DNA from: Clostridia bacterium | GTDB lineage: Bacteria > Bacillota > Clostridia > Oscillospirales > Acutalibacteraceae | Length of the DNA stretch: 58,289 nt | NCBI GenBank assembly: GCA_017449935.1 | Contig: JAFSYP010000089.1 | Span: 1-58,289, forward strand | Direction: 5' to 3' | Part shown: positions 24,744-32,308 of the stretch, piece by piece | Position numbering within the stretch: the stretch's first letter is position 1 | Layout: each line of letters opens with the position of its first letter | The notes under the pieces: generated by a model | Told to the model about the DNA's origin: nothing | The model's input: only the letters and a program-made list of their open reading frames with translations | The model's database searches: none | Translations under genes and position numbers: made by a program

Positions 24744-27692
24744 ATGGCAGAAAAAGATCTTCGGGAAAATCCATTCCGGGATGAGATCTATGACTATTTC
24801 CTTGCGCACGGCTATGTGGCAGGACAGAAAGCGGACTACGACTGCAAGCACGCGCTTGACGTGGGCAAGCTGTTTGCGTTTCTGGAAGCCACGCAGGCGG
24901 ATGAACTGGGCAGGTTCAAGGAGACATACGGTTCCCGCTATCGGGAACGGTATGTGGAGCTGCTGTGTCAAAAAATAGAAAACCGCGGTTTGCTGACTGC
25001 CCTGAACGAATGGGTGGAAGACTACGCCAGCGGCACAAAATTCAGCCTTGCCTATTTTAAGGCAGGGCTGTCGTCCATGCAGGAGGGACTTGCGCTTTAC
25101 GAAAAAAACGTGTTCTCCGTCCGCAAAGAGTTCAGCTATGAGGATAAAGACGATCCATACCGTGTGGATCTTGCAATTTTTCTCAACGGAATTCCGATTG
25201 TGATGATCGAGCTGAAAAAACAGACCGCCGGACAAAAGGCGGTATTTGAAGGCACCAAGCAGTTTAAAACGACGCGCAATCCGGACGAGCTGGTTTTCTC
25301 CTTCAATCGCCGCACGTTAGTGTACTTCGCGATGGACGAGCTGGTCGCCTTCCTGACCACGCGGCTGGATCGAAAAGACACGCGCTTCCTGCCCTTTAAC
25401 CGCGGATCCGAAGACGAAGGCGCGGGCAATCCCGTCGTACCGGACAAACACAGCACCTGCTATGTTTGGGAAAACATCCTCCAAAAGGATATGCTGCTGC
25501 GCATCATCCGGGAGTTTATGTTCATTGACGACGAGGGCAAAATGATCTTCCCGCGCTACCATCAGCTCCGTGCCGTTCTGCGCTGCGAGAAGGACGTGCA
25601 GGATAAAGGGGTTGGCGGACGCTATTTGATTTGGCACAGCGCCGGCAGCGGCAAGACAAAAACGATTGCCTGGCTCGCCAAACGGTTAATCAATCATCCG
25701 GACATCAACACCGTGATTGTAATCAGTGACCGTACCGTCATTGACGGACAGCTCGGAACGGAGCTTTTGAACGTTGACGGGCAAAAGGGCGTTGCACAGC
25801 ATATCGACACCACGTCCAAAGATTTGCTGAAGATGCTGAATAACGGCGGGTATATCATTGTCACGACGCTGCAGAAGTTCCGCCCGATTCTGAACGAAAT
25901 CAAACAGCACGAGGATCGCAATTATGCCATCATTATTGATGAGGCGCATTCCTCAACCGCGGGCAAGTCCATGTCCAAAGCATCGGAGACGCTGACCGGC
26001 AAATCGCTGAAAGACGCTGTCGAGTTGGATGATATTTATGATGATCTGGAAGACGGGCAAAACCAGTTGATCCGTGACGGCGCCGCGATCCGCAACACAC
26101 GAAATGTCAGCTACTTTGCCTTTACCGCAACGCCTAAAAAAGAAACCATGGAACTTTTCGGAACACGTACAGAAATCGGCAAAACGTATTTCGATAAGTA
26201 CTCCATGAAGCAGGCTATCGAGGAACGCTTTATTCTGAATCCGCTGCTTTGCTACACATCGTATCAGGACTTCTTCCGTATTGAAAAGAAGAAAGAAGAC
26301 GACACCGAGTATGACAGTGCAAAAGCGCAGGCTGCGATATTGAGCTATGTAACGACTTCCGATGAAGTGATTCAGACGAAAACAGAGATCATGCTGAAAG
26401 ATTTCACGGAGCGTCGTGCGGCTTGGCTTGGAGGCAGAGCCAAGGCTATGATTATTACGCCATCCCGGAAACATGCGGTTTGCTATAAACTTGCTGTGGA
26501 TGAATACCTGAAAAAGCATGGCGGCGGATTCCGGGCATGTGTTGCTTTTACCGGAACCATAGAGCTGGATGGCGTAAAGTTCACCGAAGAACAGATGAAT
26601 CGGGATTTTGCTGAACAGGGCGGTCCGTATGATCTGAAATCAATCATCCGCAAGAATGATGATTGCCGCATTATTATCGTTGCAGATAAACTGCAAACCG
26701 GTTTTGACGAAGATACGCTCTGCGTCATGTATATTGACAAAAAGCTCAACAGTGCTGTTAAGGCCGTTCAAACAATCTCCCGATTGAATAGACCGTCCAA
26801 AAACAAGCGAACCTTTGTGATGGATTTTATCAACTCCCCGAATGCAATTCAGTCATTCTTCACGGAGTATTACGGCGGTGAATTGTATTTGCCGACCGAA
26901 AATGAGACGGACCCCAACATTCTCTTCGGGAAAAGAGATCATATTTTGGACTACTGCGTTGTAACATTGTTGGATGTGCAAAGAATCTATGAGCTGATTT
27001 CATCTGAGGCAGAGAATAGCGGGGAGATATCTTCACTGTTTGCCGGTGTCTCTCGGAAATACCGTGCATTGGAACCGGAACGAAAAAAAGAATTCGTTCA
27101 AGAGTTAAAAAAGTTCGTAAAACTCTTCTATTACATTTCTGCTGTTTTCAATGTGTGGAATGCGGATATGGAGCAGTTGGCAGTTGTGTTTGACGTTTTG
27201 TACAATGTGCTTTATGAGCAGGAGGTCACACCGAATATTGATGCAGCAGAATTGGTTGATCTGGTTGAGTATTCCACAAAACTGGCGATTGAGGATTTCT
27301 CCATTATTCTGCATACAGAAGATCAGGCATTTGAGGGCGTTTCTACGGATGTTACAACGGCGGATAGAACGAAATCGACCATTGATGAAATCGTTGAGAG
27401 GTTCAATATCCGTTATGCAAATGCGCAGGAAGAAATCGGAAGCATTATTTCTGATTTGAGCAGCGACCAGGATCTGCAATCAAATGTTCAGAACAGCAGC
27501 GAGAGCGCTTATGAAGCTGCGGTTGCAGAACGCGTGAGCTCACGTATCATGGATGGCGTTTTTGAGGGAACCATTCAAGGCGATACGGAAAAAGCAGAGT
27601 TCTATAGCGAATTAAGCGAAAACACTTCCGCGCTGATTCAGATCCGCAACTCTATCATACGGAAAATTAAAAGCCTTCTTCTTGCAGGCTAA
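24744..27692 (+). CDS. hsdR: Type I restriction-modification system endonuclease/translocase subunit
   Basis: A 982-residue motor and nuclease subunit that translocates and cuts unmodified DNA with HsdM2S. The PD-(D/E)xK nuclease is at the N-terminus (D142, E156-L-K158). Superfamily 2 helicase motifs follow: Walker A SAGSGKT (299-305), DEAH (399-402), the FTATPK box and QTISRLNRP. A helical C-terminal region completes a normal length. The ATG follows GGAGGAATTATT. All motifs are intact. Its last codons are at 27692, after which the repeat-rich zone begins. Confidence 0.95.
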   Translation: MAEKDLRENPFRDEIYDYFLAHGYVAGQKADYDCKHALDVGKLFAFLEATQADELGRFKETYGSRYRERYVELLCQKIENRGLLTALNEWVEDYASGTKFSLAYFKAGLSSMQEGLALYEKNVFSVRKEFSYEDKDDPYRVDLAIFLNGIPIVMIELKKQTAGQKAVFEGTKQFKTTRNPDELVFSFNRRTLVYFAMDELVAFLTTRLDRKDTRFLPFNRGSEDEGAGNPVVPDKHSTCYVWENILQKDMLLRIIREFMFIDDEGKMIFPRYHQLRAVLRCEKDVQDKGVGGRYLIWHSAGSGKTKTIAWLAKRLINHPDINTVIVISDRTVIDGQLGTELLNVDGQKGVAQHIDTTSKDLLKMLNNGGYIIVTTLQKFRPILNEIKQHEDRNYAIIIDEAHSSTAGKSMSKASETLTGKSLKDAVELDDIYDDLEDGQNQLIRDGAAIRNTRNVSYFAFTATPKKETMELFGTRTEIGKTYFDKYSMKQAIEERFILNPLLCYTSYQDFFRIEKKKEDDTEYDSAKAQAAILSYVTTSDEVIQTKTEIMLKDFTERRAAWLGGRAKAMIITPSRKHAVCYKLAVDEYLKKHGGGFRACVAFTGTIELDGVKFTEEQMNRDFAEQGGPYDLKSIIRKNDDCRIIIVADKLQTGFDEDTLCVMYIDKKLNSAVKAVQTISRLNRPSKNKRTFVMDFINSPNAIQSFFTEYYGGELYLPTENETDPNILFGKRDHILDYCVVTLLDVQRIYELISSEAENSGEISSLFAGVSRKYRALEPERKKEFVQELKKFVKLFYYISAVFNVWNADMEQLAVVFDVLYNVLYEQEVTPNIDAAELVDLVEYSTKLAIEDFSIILHTEDQAFEGVSTDVTTADRTKSTIDEIVERFNIRYANAQEEIGSIISDLSSDQDLQSNVQNSSESAYEAAVAERVSSRIMDGVFEGTIQGDTEKAEFYSELSENTSALIQIRNSIIRKIKSLLLAG

Positions 27693-27797
27693 TCGTATTT
27701 GGAACCACAGAGTGCAATGGAAGAATAGAAGTCATGTGGTGATGATGAACAAAAGCAAACCAGCCTGACGAAAAAACCAGGCAGACTAATTCTATTC

Positions 27798-27885
27798 GTG
27801 CAAATGTAGCGCAAATGTGGTGCAAATCTCGTGCAAATGTAGTGCAAATATAGCGCAAATCTCGTGCAAATGTAGTGCAAAGGTT
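27798..27885. repeat. Eight tandem 11-bp iteron-like repeats
   Basis: Eight consecutive 11-base units of the form G(T/C)GCAAAT(G/A/C)T(A/G/C), with the last unit degenerate. One unit equals roughly one helical turn, so all sit on the same DNA face. The period is not a multiple of three. They lie about 100 bases past hsdR. Similar arrays bind replication initiators or regulators; no Rep gene is seen here. Confidence 0.85.
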
Positions 27886-27903
27886 TCACAGCAAAGGGTT
27901 TTA

Positions 27904-27932
27904 ATTGTATCAAAATAAGCGTACTCTGCCAT
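27904..27932. repeat. Direct repeat A, copy 1
   Basis: 29 bases ending in GCGTACTCTGCCAT; a second copy with two mismatches lies at 29409-29437. The first 14 bases, ATTGTATCAAAATA, are also the left arm of a perfect inverted repeat with 27944-27957. Confidence 0.8.
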
Positions 27933-27964
27933 AGCGGAAGGACTATTTTGATACAATGTAGTTC

Positions 27965-28056
27965 TTCCGCTTTTATTTTTGCAATCGTTGATACATAACG
28001 GTTTCCGGTGATTGGCGGACTAAAACTGAATATGAAATCATGCGCAGGATGGTCTT
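27965..28056. repeat. Imperfect direct repeat B, copy 1
   Basis: About 90 bases beginning TTCCGCTTTT and ending GCGCAGGATGGTCTT. They align, with short gaps, to 30955-31042 just after the HD-GYP gene. Shared blocks include GTTGATACA and GCGCAGGATGGTCTT. Confidence 0.7.
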
Positions 28057-28084
28057 TTTTGAGGCTGTCCTGCGCTTTTTTTGT
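28042..28084 (+). terminator. Rho-independent terminator
   Basis: GCGCAGGA (28042-28049) pairs perfectly with TCCTGCGC (28068-28075) and is followed by TTTTTTTTT. It is about 350 bases past hsdR and may end read-through from the operon. Confidence 0.75.
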
Positions 28085-28142
28085 TTTTCGCCGAAAATGT
28101 TTCACGGTCAGATTTGAAACCGGTTTCACAAATACGCCGCTT

Positions 28143-28295
28143 GGGGGTTTCAAGGGGGTTTCAATGGGGGTTTCACTCATGCAGACGTTTTTTTACAGGG
28201 GGTTTCACTCACGCTGACTTTATTTTTATGGGGGTTTCACTCACGCAGACGTTATTGCTCTTGGGGGTTTCAGTCTTGCAGACTTTATTATTTAT
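28143..28295. repeat. Helically spaced GGGGGTTTCA repeats
   Basis: GGGGGTTTCA begins at 28143, 28154, 28166, 28198, 28230 and 28263, giving steps of 11, 12, 32, 32 and 33 bases, all near whole helical turns. The last four units extend to about 32 bases with CTCACGCAGACGTT-like tails. Two worn copies lie at about 29290 and 29320, on the far side of the HTH/SHOCT genes. Confidence 0.8.
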
Positions 28296-28369
28296 TTCAT
28301 CTTCTTTGTGCCGGGTGACTTAATTTTTGCCGTTCTCGACGACGTAATAATGAAGGGAGTGTTTAACAC

Positions 28370-28798
28370 ATGACGGAACAAGAGAAAAAAGATGTCATCA
28401 AAATGAGAGAAAACGGCGCCTCTTTTACGTCAATCGCAACGGAGCTCAACCTGCCCGTCGGGACGGTCAAAACAGTTTGCAGCCGGAATAAGCGACCGGA
28501 TGCGGAGAACACTGATGCGGCAGAACCGGAGATTGTCAAGGAGTCAGGCACAGAAACCGATACCTGCCTTCTTTGCGGAAAACCTTTCCGCCCCACAACC
28601 CGCGGGCGAAAGAAACAGTTCTGCAGCCGTATCTGCTATACCCGCTGGTGGCAGATCAACCGGGCGAAGCGGACGGAATACCACCGCGTTTGTCCTACCT
28701 GCGGCAAGGCGTTCACCGTGCAGTCGAATAAGCGGCAGAAGTACTGTTCGATGAAATACTATCAAGTTGCGCGAAGGGCTGGTGGCGAACGTGAATAA
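28370..28798 (+). CDS. HTH plus double zinc-knuckle protein of mobile-element type
   Basis: A 142-residue protein. Residues 1-45 form a resolvase/sigma-r4-like HTH (KMRENGASFTSIATELNLPVGTVKTVCSRN). Two zinc modules follow, CLLCGKPFRP...FCSRICYTRWW and CPTCGKAF...KYCSMKYYQVARR. Clostridial genomes carry many such proteins, often annotated as RNA polymerase sigma-like, immediately upstream of a SHOCT mini-gene and a serine recombinase. The first two members are present here and the recombinase is missing. GGGAG lies ahead of the ATG. DNA binding is likely; the target is unknown. Confidence 0.75.
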   Translation: MTEQEKKDVIKMRENGASFTSIATELNLPVGTVKTVCSRNKRPDAENTDAAEPEIVKESGTETDTCLLCGKPFRPTTRGRKKQFCSRICYTRWWQINRAKRTEYHRVCPTCGKAFTVQSNKRQKYCSMKYYQVARRAGGERE

Positions 28799-28922
28799 GG
28801 ATCTATTCAGGTCGCTGCTGGCCTACAAGAGCATCATGGCGCAGGCGAAGGTTTTGCTGCAGCGAGGCATAATCACAAGGAGAGAGTATACGCATTTTGA
28901 TATGAGCAGCTTTTGCAGCTGA
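28791..28922 (+). CDS. SHOCT-domain mini-protein, C-terminally degraded
   Basis: A 43-residue frame starting at GTG 28791, overlapping the previous gene by eight bases. DLFRSLLAYKSIMAQAKVLLQRGIITRREY is a clear SHOCT-type segment as found downstream of this HTH/zinc protein in mobile modules. After REYTHFD the family pattern (normally continuing to a conserved end) breaks off and the sequence runs into an HsdR fragment, so the C-terminus has been lost at a recombination junction near 28900. Confidence 0.65.
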   Translation: MNKDLFRSLLAYKSIMAQAKVLLQRGIITRREYTHFDMSSFCS

Positions 28923-29281
28923 TCGAGGATCTGAAGGCCGAAGAGAAACGAGCAGACGCGGAAGGTCTGACGGAAGAAGAACTCGAAATATTTGACTTGC
29001 TGATCTCCGGAAAAAAGCTGACGAAGGAAGAGGAACAGAAAGTCAAACTGTCGGCAAAGCATCTGTTCAAAAAGCTCACAGAGGAAAAAGAAGACTTGCT
29101 GGTCGTGGACTGGTATAAAGATGAGCAGCCGCTGGCCAAAGTCAAAACGGCGATCGAAACGTCTTTGGACGCCGACCTTCCGGTTTCGTACGACAAAGAT
29201 ACTTTCGCGGCCAAAATCAATCTGATACTGACGCATTTCATCGACATGGCCGTCCAGGGTTACGGCTGGATCGCGGCATAG
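28901..29281 (+). pseudogene. C-terminal fragment of a second type I HsdR
   Basis: About 125 in-frame residues (beginning near YEQLLQLIEDLKAEEKRADA) match the C-terminal region of EcoEI-type HsdR proteins. Typical pieces are EGLTEEELEIFDLL, KKLTKEEEQKVK, LLVVDWYKDEQPLAKVK and the terminal AAKINLILTHFIDMA. A stop codon sits just before the fragment, no nuclease or motor domains are present, and the intact hsdR of this window belongs to another subtype. It is therefore a relic of a different type I locus, fused to the end of the SHOCT gene. Confidence 0.75.
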
Positions 29282-29408
29282 CCTAAAACGGTTTTACTCA
29301 CGCTGACGTTTACCTCGCAGGGGGGTTCAGTCTTGCATACGTTTGCAGACAAAATTGCCCGTACCGTTGCTGACGTTTGCAGAGAAAATTAAAAAAATGT
29401 TTCACGGC

Positions 29409-29437
29409 ATTGTATCCAAATAGGCGTACTCTGCCAT
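29409..29437. repeat. Direct repeat A, copy 2
   Basis: It matches 27904-27932 at 27 of 29 positions, including the whole GCGTACTCTGCCAT block. Together the copies bracket the HTH/SHOCT/HsdR-fragment module. Confidence 0.8.
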
Positions 29438-29440
29438 TTC

Positions 29441-29494
29441 ACAAAGTCGACATTTTTGTAAAATTACAGAATATCGGCTTTGTCTTTTCTTTTT
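29441..29494 (+). repeat. Diverged copy of the tRNA-Leu terminator (right island repeat)
   Basis: CACAAAGTCGACATTTT...ATATCGGCTTTGTCTTTTCTTT mirrors CACAAAAAAGTCGACATTTT...ATGTCGGCTTTTTCTTTTCTTT at 17330-17385. The two copies lie 12.1 kb apart and bracket the restriction island. Confidence 0.7.
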
Positions 29495-29516
29495 TTGCAA
29501 TTGCACAAAAAAAGGC

Positions 29517-29545
29517 TTGAGTTTTTATGGATTTCCTGTTATAAT
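29517..29545 (+). promoter_or_regulatory. Promoter of the HD-GYP gene
   Basis: TTGAGT (29517-29522), a 17-base spacer and a perfect TATAAT (29540-29545) lie about 85 bases before the chosen start. Confidence 0.75.
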
Positions 29546-29628
29546 ATACAAAATCAATACATATCCGGACCTTGCCGGCTGTCTGTTTTCGTTTGAAGAC
29601 ACGCATACCGGATCGGGAGTTGATTCAC

Positions 29629-30951
29629 TTGACGCTGTTTTTAAGAACTTATCAAACGCAGATCATGCTTGTGCTCAGCGGGATCTGCGGTATTATTGCT
29701 GTTTTTGCGTTCATCACCAAATACCCGTCCAGGCACAGAAAGACTTCGCAGATCATAATGGCGCTTAGCGCGATGATGCTGCTGATCTCGGAGATCCTCG
29801 GCGAATACTATTTCGGCGTGACAACGCCCACCGGATACTGGGTGGTCAGGATCTGCAATTTTCTTGTTTATCTGACGACGATCTGGGTTGTTCATTCCTT
29901 TACTCTGTTCTTGATGGACTATGTCCGTGTCGATTTGAAACAACCTGTTCCGAAACGTCTGAATGTAGTCTCCTATCTCTCGGTCGTCGGTGAGCTTCTT
30001 GTCTTGATTTCGCCTTTTACAGGGCTGTATTACACGTTCGACGAGCAAAACCGGTACCATCGTTCCGCTTTGTATCCGATCAGTTATGTTTTTCCGCTGC
30101 TGTCCATTTTGCTGCTGTTTACGGTAATCATCCAATTGCGCAAAAAGACCAGGATCAAAATGTGGATCACGCTGATGCTGTTCCCTCTGATCCCGCTGGT
30201 CGCCGCGATCATTCAGTTTTTTGCTTACGGGATTTATATTACGGACATGGCTATCGTCGGCATGGTCGTTCTGCTCTATATGCTCACGCTGTTTGATACG
30301 AATCATCGCCTCGCGCAGGCACAAAAGCGCGAAGTCGAGTTTTTGAAGCAGGAGCGGGCGCACACACAGAAACTGTTCGTCGAGACGGCGATCGCACTTG
30401 TGGACGCGATCGACGCCAAGGACGCCTATACCCACGGACACTCCGCAAGGGTCGCCGCGTATGCAAAAGAAATTGCGTCGCTCAGCAGCAAAAGCGAAGA
30501 AGAATGTGAGAGGGTGTATTATGCCGCGCTGCTGCATGATGTGGGCAAGATCGGTATTCCGGATCATATCATCAATAAGGACGGCGTGCTGACGCCGCAG
30601 GAGTATGAAATCATAAAATCGCATACCACGATCGGCAGCCAGATCCTTTCTGAGATCAAGGATTCTCCGTATCTGAGCGTCGCCGCCAAGTATCACCATG
30701 AGCGTTACGACGGCTCAGGTTATCCGGAAGGACTGGCGGGAGAGGAGATCCCCGAACTGGCACGGATCATCTCTGTGGCGGATGCGTATGATGCGATGAC
30801 CTCCAACCGCAGTTATCGCAAGCAGTTGTCGCAGGAAGAAGTGCATGACGAATTGGTTCGGTGCGCCGGCACACAATTCGACCCGGAATATGTGCGGATC
30901 ATGCTCAGCCTTATTGAACGGGATAAACTCTATACGATGCGTGAAGCCTGA
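29629..30951 (+). CDS. Membrane-bound HD-GYP domain phosphodiesterase
   Basis: A 440-residue protein with an N-terminal block of about seven hydrophobic segments (10-225), a short linking coiled coil and a C-terminal HD-GYP domain. Catalytic motifs are canonical: HDVGKIGIPD (from H303) and HHERYDGSGYP (356-366). It should therefore hydrolyse cyclic di-GMP or a related dinucleotide in response to a signal at the membrane. The start is uncertain: TTG 29629 has GGGAG nine bases upstream, while the first in-frame ATG (29665) lies inside the first helix. A diverged repeat (B) abuts its 3' end. Confidence 0.85.
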   Translation: MTLFLRTYQTQIMLVLSGICGIIAVFAFITKYPSRHRKTSQIIMALSAMMLLISEILGEYYFGVTTPTGYWVVRICNFLVYLTTIWVVHSFTLFLMDYVRVDLKQPVPKRLNVVSYLSVVGELLVLISPFTGLYYTFDEQNRYHRSALYPISYVFPLLSILLLFTVIIQLRKKTRIKMWITLMLFPLIPLVAAIIQFFAYGIYITDMAIVGMVVLLYMLTLFDTNHRLAQAQKREVEFLKQERAHTQKLFVETAIALVDAIDAKDAYTHGHSARVAAYAKEIASLSSKSEEECERVYYAALLHDVGKIGIPDHIINKDGVLTPQEYEIIKSHTTIGSQILSEIKDSPYLSVAAKYHHERYDGSGYPEGLAGEEIPELARIISVADAYDAMTSNRSYRKQLSQEEVHDELVRCAGTQFDPEYVRIMLSLIERDKLYTMREA

Positions 30952-30954
30952 GTT

Positions 30955-31042
30955 TTCCGCTTTTTTGTAATTGTTGATACACTACTTCTTTCGCTGAACG
31001 ATTGGTTCAAATCGCAGACGAAATCAAGCGCAGGATGGTCTT
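30955..31042. repeat. Imperfect direct repeat B, copy 2
   Basis: Starts four bases after the HD-GYP stop and aligns with 27965-28056. Together with repeat A it frames the HD-GYP gene here, whereas at 27.9-28.1 kb repeats A and B lie side by side. Confidence 0.7.
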
Positions 31043-31092
31043 AGTCATCATAAAGGAGTTATTAATCATTCATTAAGAAGAGGGCAAAACCG

Positions 31093-31403
31093 ATGAAAGT
31101 AATATGTGAATATGTGCATACTGTGATTCCTACGTTGAAGTAGAGGACAAAGAAATCTGCCCGCACTGTGGCGCCTCTCTTGCAGATGCGATACGACAAG
31201 CAAAACAAGAGCAAATTGAGGAAGAACAACATGTAAGAGAAGTTGAGATGCAACAAAAAAAGGAAGAACGAGAGGCTGAAGAAACCTCTCGTATGCTGGA
31301 TATTGCTGCAGGGATTCTTGGATTCGGAGCAAGATCAGGGCTTATTGGAAGACACCTGCGTCGATTTATTCTCAAAGAAATCAGATCATCTTTTCGCAGA
31401 TAA
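31093..31403 (+). pseudogene. Zinc-ribbon protein gene frameshifted by an 8-bp duplication
   Basis: The ATG at 31093 (AAGAGGG upstream) opens MKVICEY..., which stops after 16 codons. Bases ATATGTGA (31102-31109) are followed at once by ATATGTGC. Removing one 8-base copy restores a 100-residue frame to the TAA at 31401. The restored protein has a zinc ribbon (CAYCDSYVEVEDKEICPHCG), a charged coiled coil (EQIEEEQHVREVEMQQKKEE) and a basic C-terminus (RRFILKEIRSSFRR). Slippage across the two copies could turn the gene on or off. No function is known. Confidence 0.75.
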
Positions 31404-31430
31404 TCCTACGGAGATTATGTTTTCGCAAAT

Positions 31431-32291
31431 ATGACTGCTGTTATGAATGTCTTATTGTCTTTTCTTATGCTGTTCGGCGGCTTGGCTTCGCAAGCGGATT
31501 TTCTCGTCCATCCCGCCAAATACAACGCAAAGACGCTCAGAACGTCCGATCTGCCTGCGCCTGCTGCACAGGCAGAAACAGACGATTATGTTCAATTGTC
31601 CGAAGTGCGGATGCACTACAAAGTGTACGGCAAAGACAAACCGCCGCTGCTGCTCATTCACGGCAACGGCGGAAACGCGGATTCCCTGCGTGAAGCTGCG
31701 GCTTATCTTGCGAACGATTACACGGTCTATGTTCCGGAAAGCCGCTGCCACGGCAGCAGCAGCGATCCCGGCGAGATCACCTATCATCTCATGGCCAAGG
31801 ATCTCAAGGAATTCATTGATGCGCTGGCGATTCAAAAGCCTGTGGTCATGGGACACAGCGACGGCGCGATCAACGCGATCACGCTCGCCGCAGACTACCC
31901 CGACGTCCCCGGCGCGATCATTGCCTGCGGCGCGAATTCGCATCCGAAAATGTTCAAGCCGTACTTCCCTCTCGGCGTGGCGATACGGAATCTGTTTCAT
32001 CACGACAAGCTCAACGATCTGATGCTGACGCTGCCGGACTTGACGCCGGAGTATCTCGCGCAGATCACTTGCCCCGCCTATATCGTCAGCGGTCAGTTTG
32101 ACATCCTGTGGGTATCCGATACCGTCTATCTCGCTTCGCATATCCCGTCAAGCGAAATGGCGATCCTCACGGGCGAAACACACAGCTCCTATATGTCGCA
32201 AAACGGCAAAAAAGCATACGTGCTCGCGCATGAGTGGTTACAGACAAAAGCAGTTTCGCGCACGGCATATCGGAAAACGCCGTACATGTGA
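31431..32291 (+). CDS. Alpha/beta hydrolase with N-terminal membrane segment
   Basis: A 286-residue hydrolase of the alpha/beta fold. An N-terminal hydrophobic stretch (MNVLLSFLMLFGGLAS) may be a signal peptide or anchor. The oxyanion region LLIHGNGGNADS, nucleophile elbow GHSDG, the Asp in GQFDILW and the His in GETHSSYM make a complete triad. The start is weakly supported because GGAG is about 16 bases away; ATG 31443 is an alternative. Substrate unknown. It is followed 17 bases later by the SGNH hydrolase, so the two may be co-transcribed. Confidence 0.75.
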   Translation: MTAVMNVLLSFLMLFGGLASQADFLVHPAKYNAKTLRTSDLPAPAAQAETDDYVQLSEVRMHYKVYGKDKPPLLLIHGNGGNADSLREAAAYLANDYTVYVPESRCHGSSSDPGEITYHLMAKDLKEFIDALAIQKPVVMGHSDGAINAITLAADYPDVPGAIIACGANSHPKMFKPYFPLGVAIRNLFHHDKLNDLMLTLPDLTPEYLAQITCPAYIVSGQFDILWVSDTVYLASHIPSSEMAILTGETHSSYMSQNGKKAYVLAHEWLQTKAVSRTAYRKTPYM

Positions 32292-32308
32292 TCAACGGAG
32301 ACAGAAAA

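Larger units (their letters stand above)
29282..29516. other. Non-coding repeat zone at the right of the island
   Basis: No gene is seen. It contains two worn copies of the GGGGTTTCA-type repeat (about 29290 and 29320), the second copy of direct repeat A (29409-29437) and the diverged copy of the tRNA-Leu terminator hairpin (29446-29494). Confidence 0.7.

Noticed and set aside
27689-28180. Minus-strand frame with repeated HYICTRFA-like peptides
   Set aside because: The peptide repeat is only the translation of the 11-bp DNA repeat; frames shift every unit and there is no start signal.
27798-28295. Possible CRISPR array
   Set aside because: Units are 11 bp with no spacers, or ~32 bp with similar rather than unique content between them; no cas genes are nearby.
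28081-28323. Plus-strand frame rich in GVSLTQT-like peptides
   Set aside because: A translation of the GGGGGTTTCA DNA repeats; no ribosome-binding site and low-complexity sequence.
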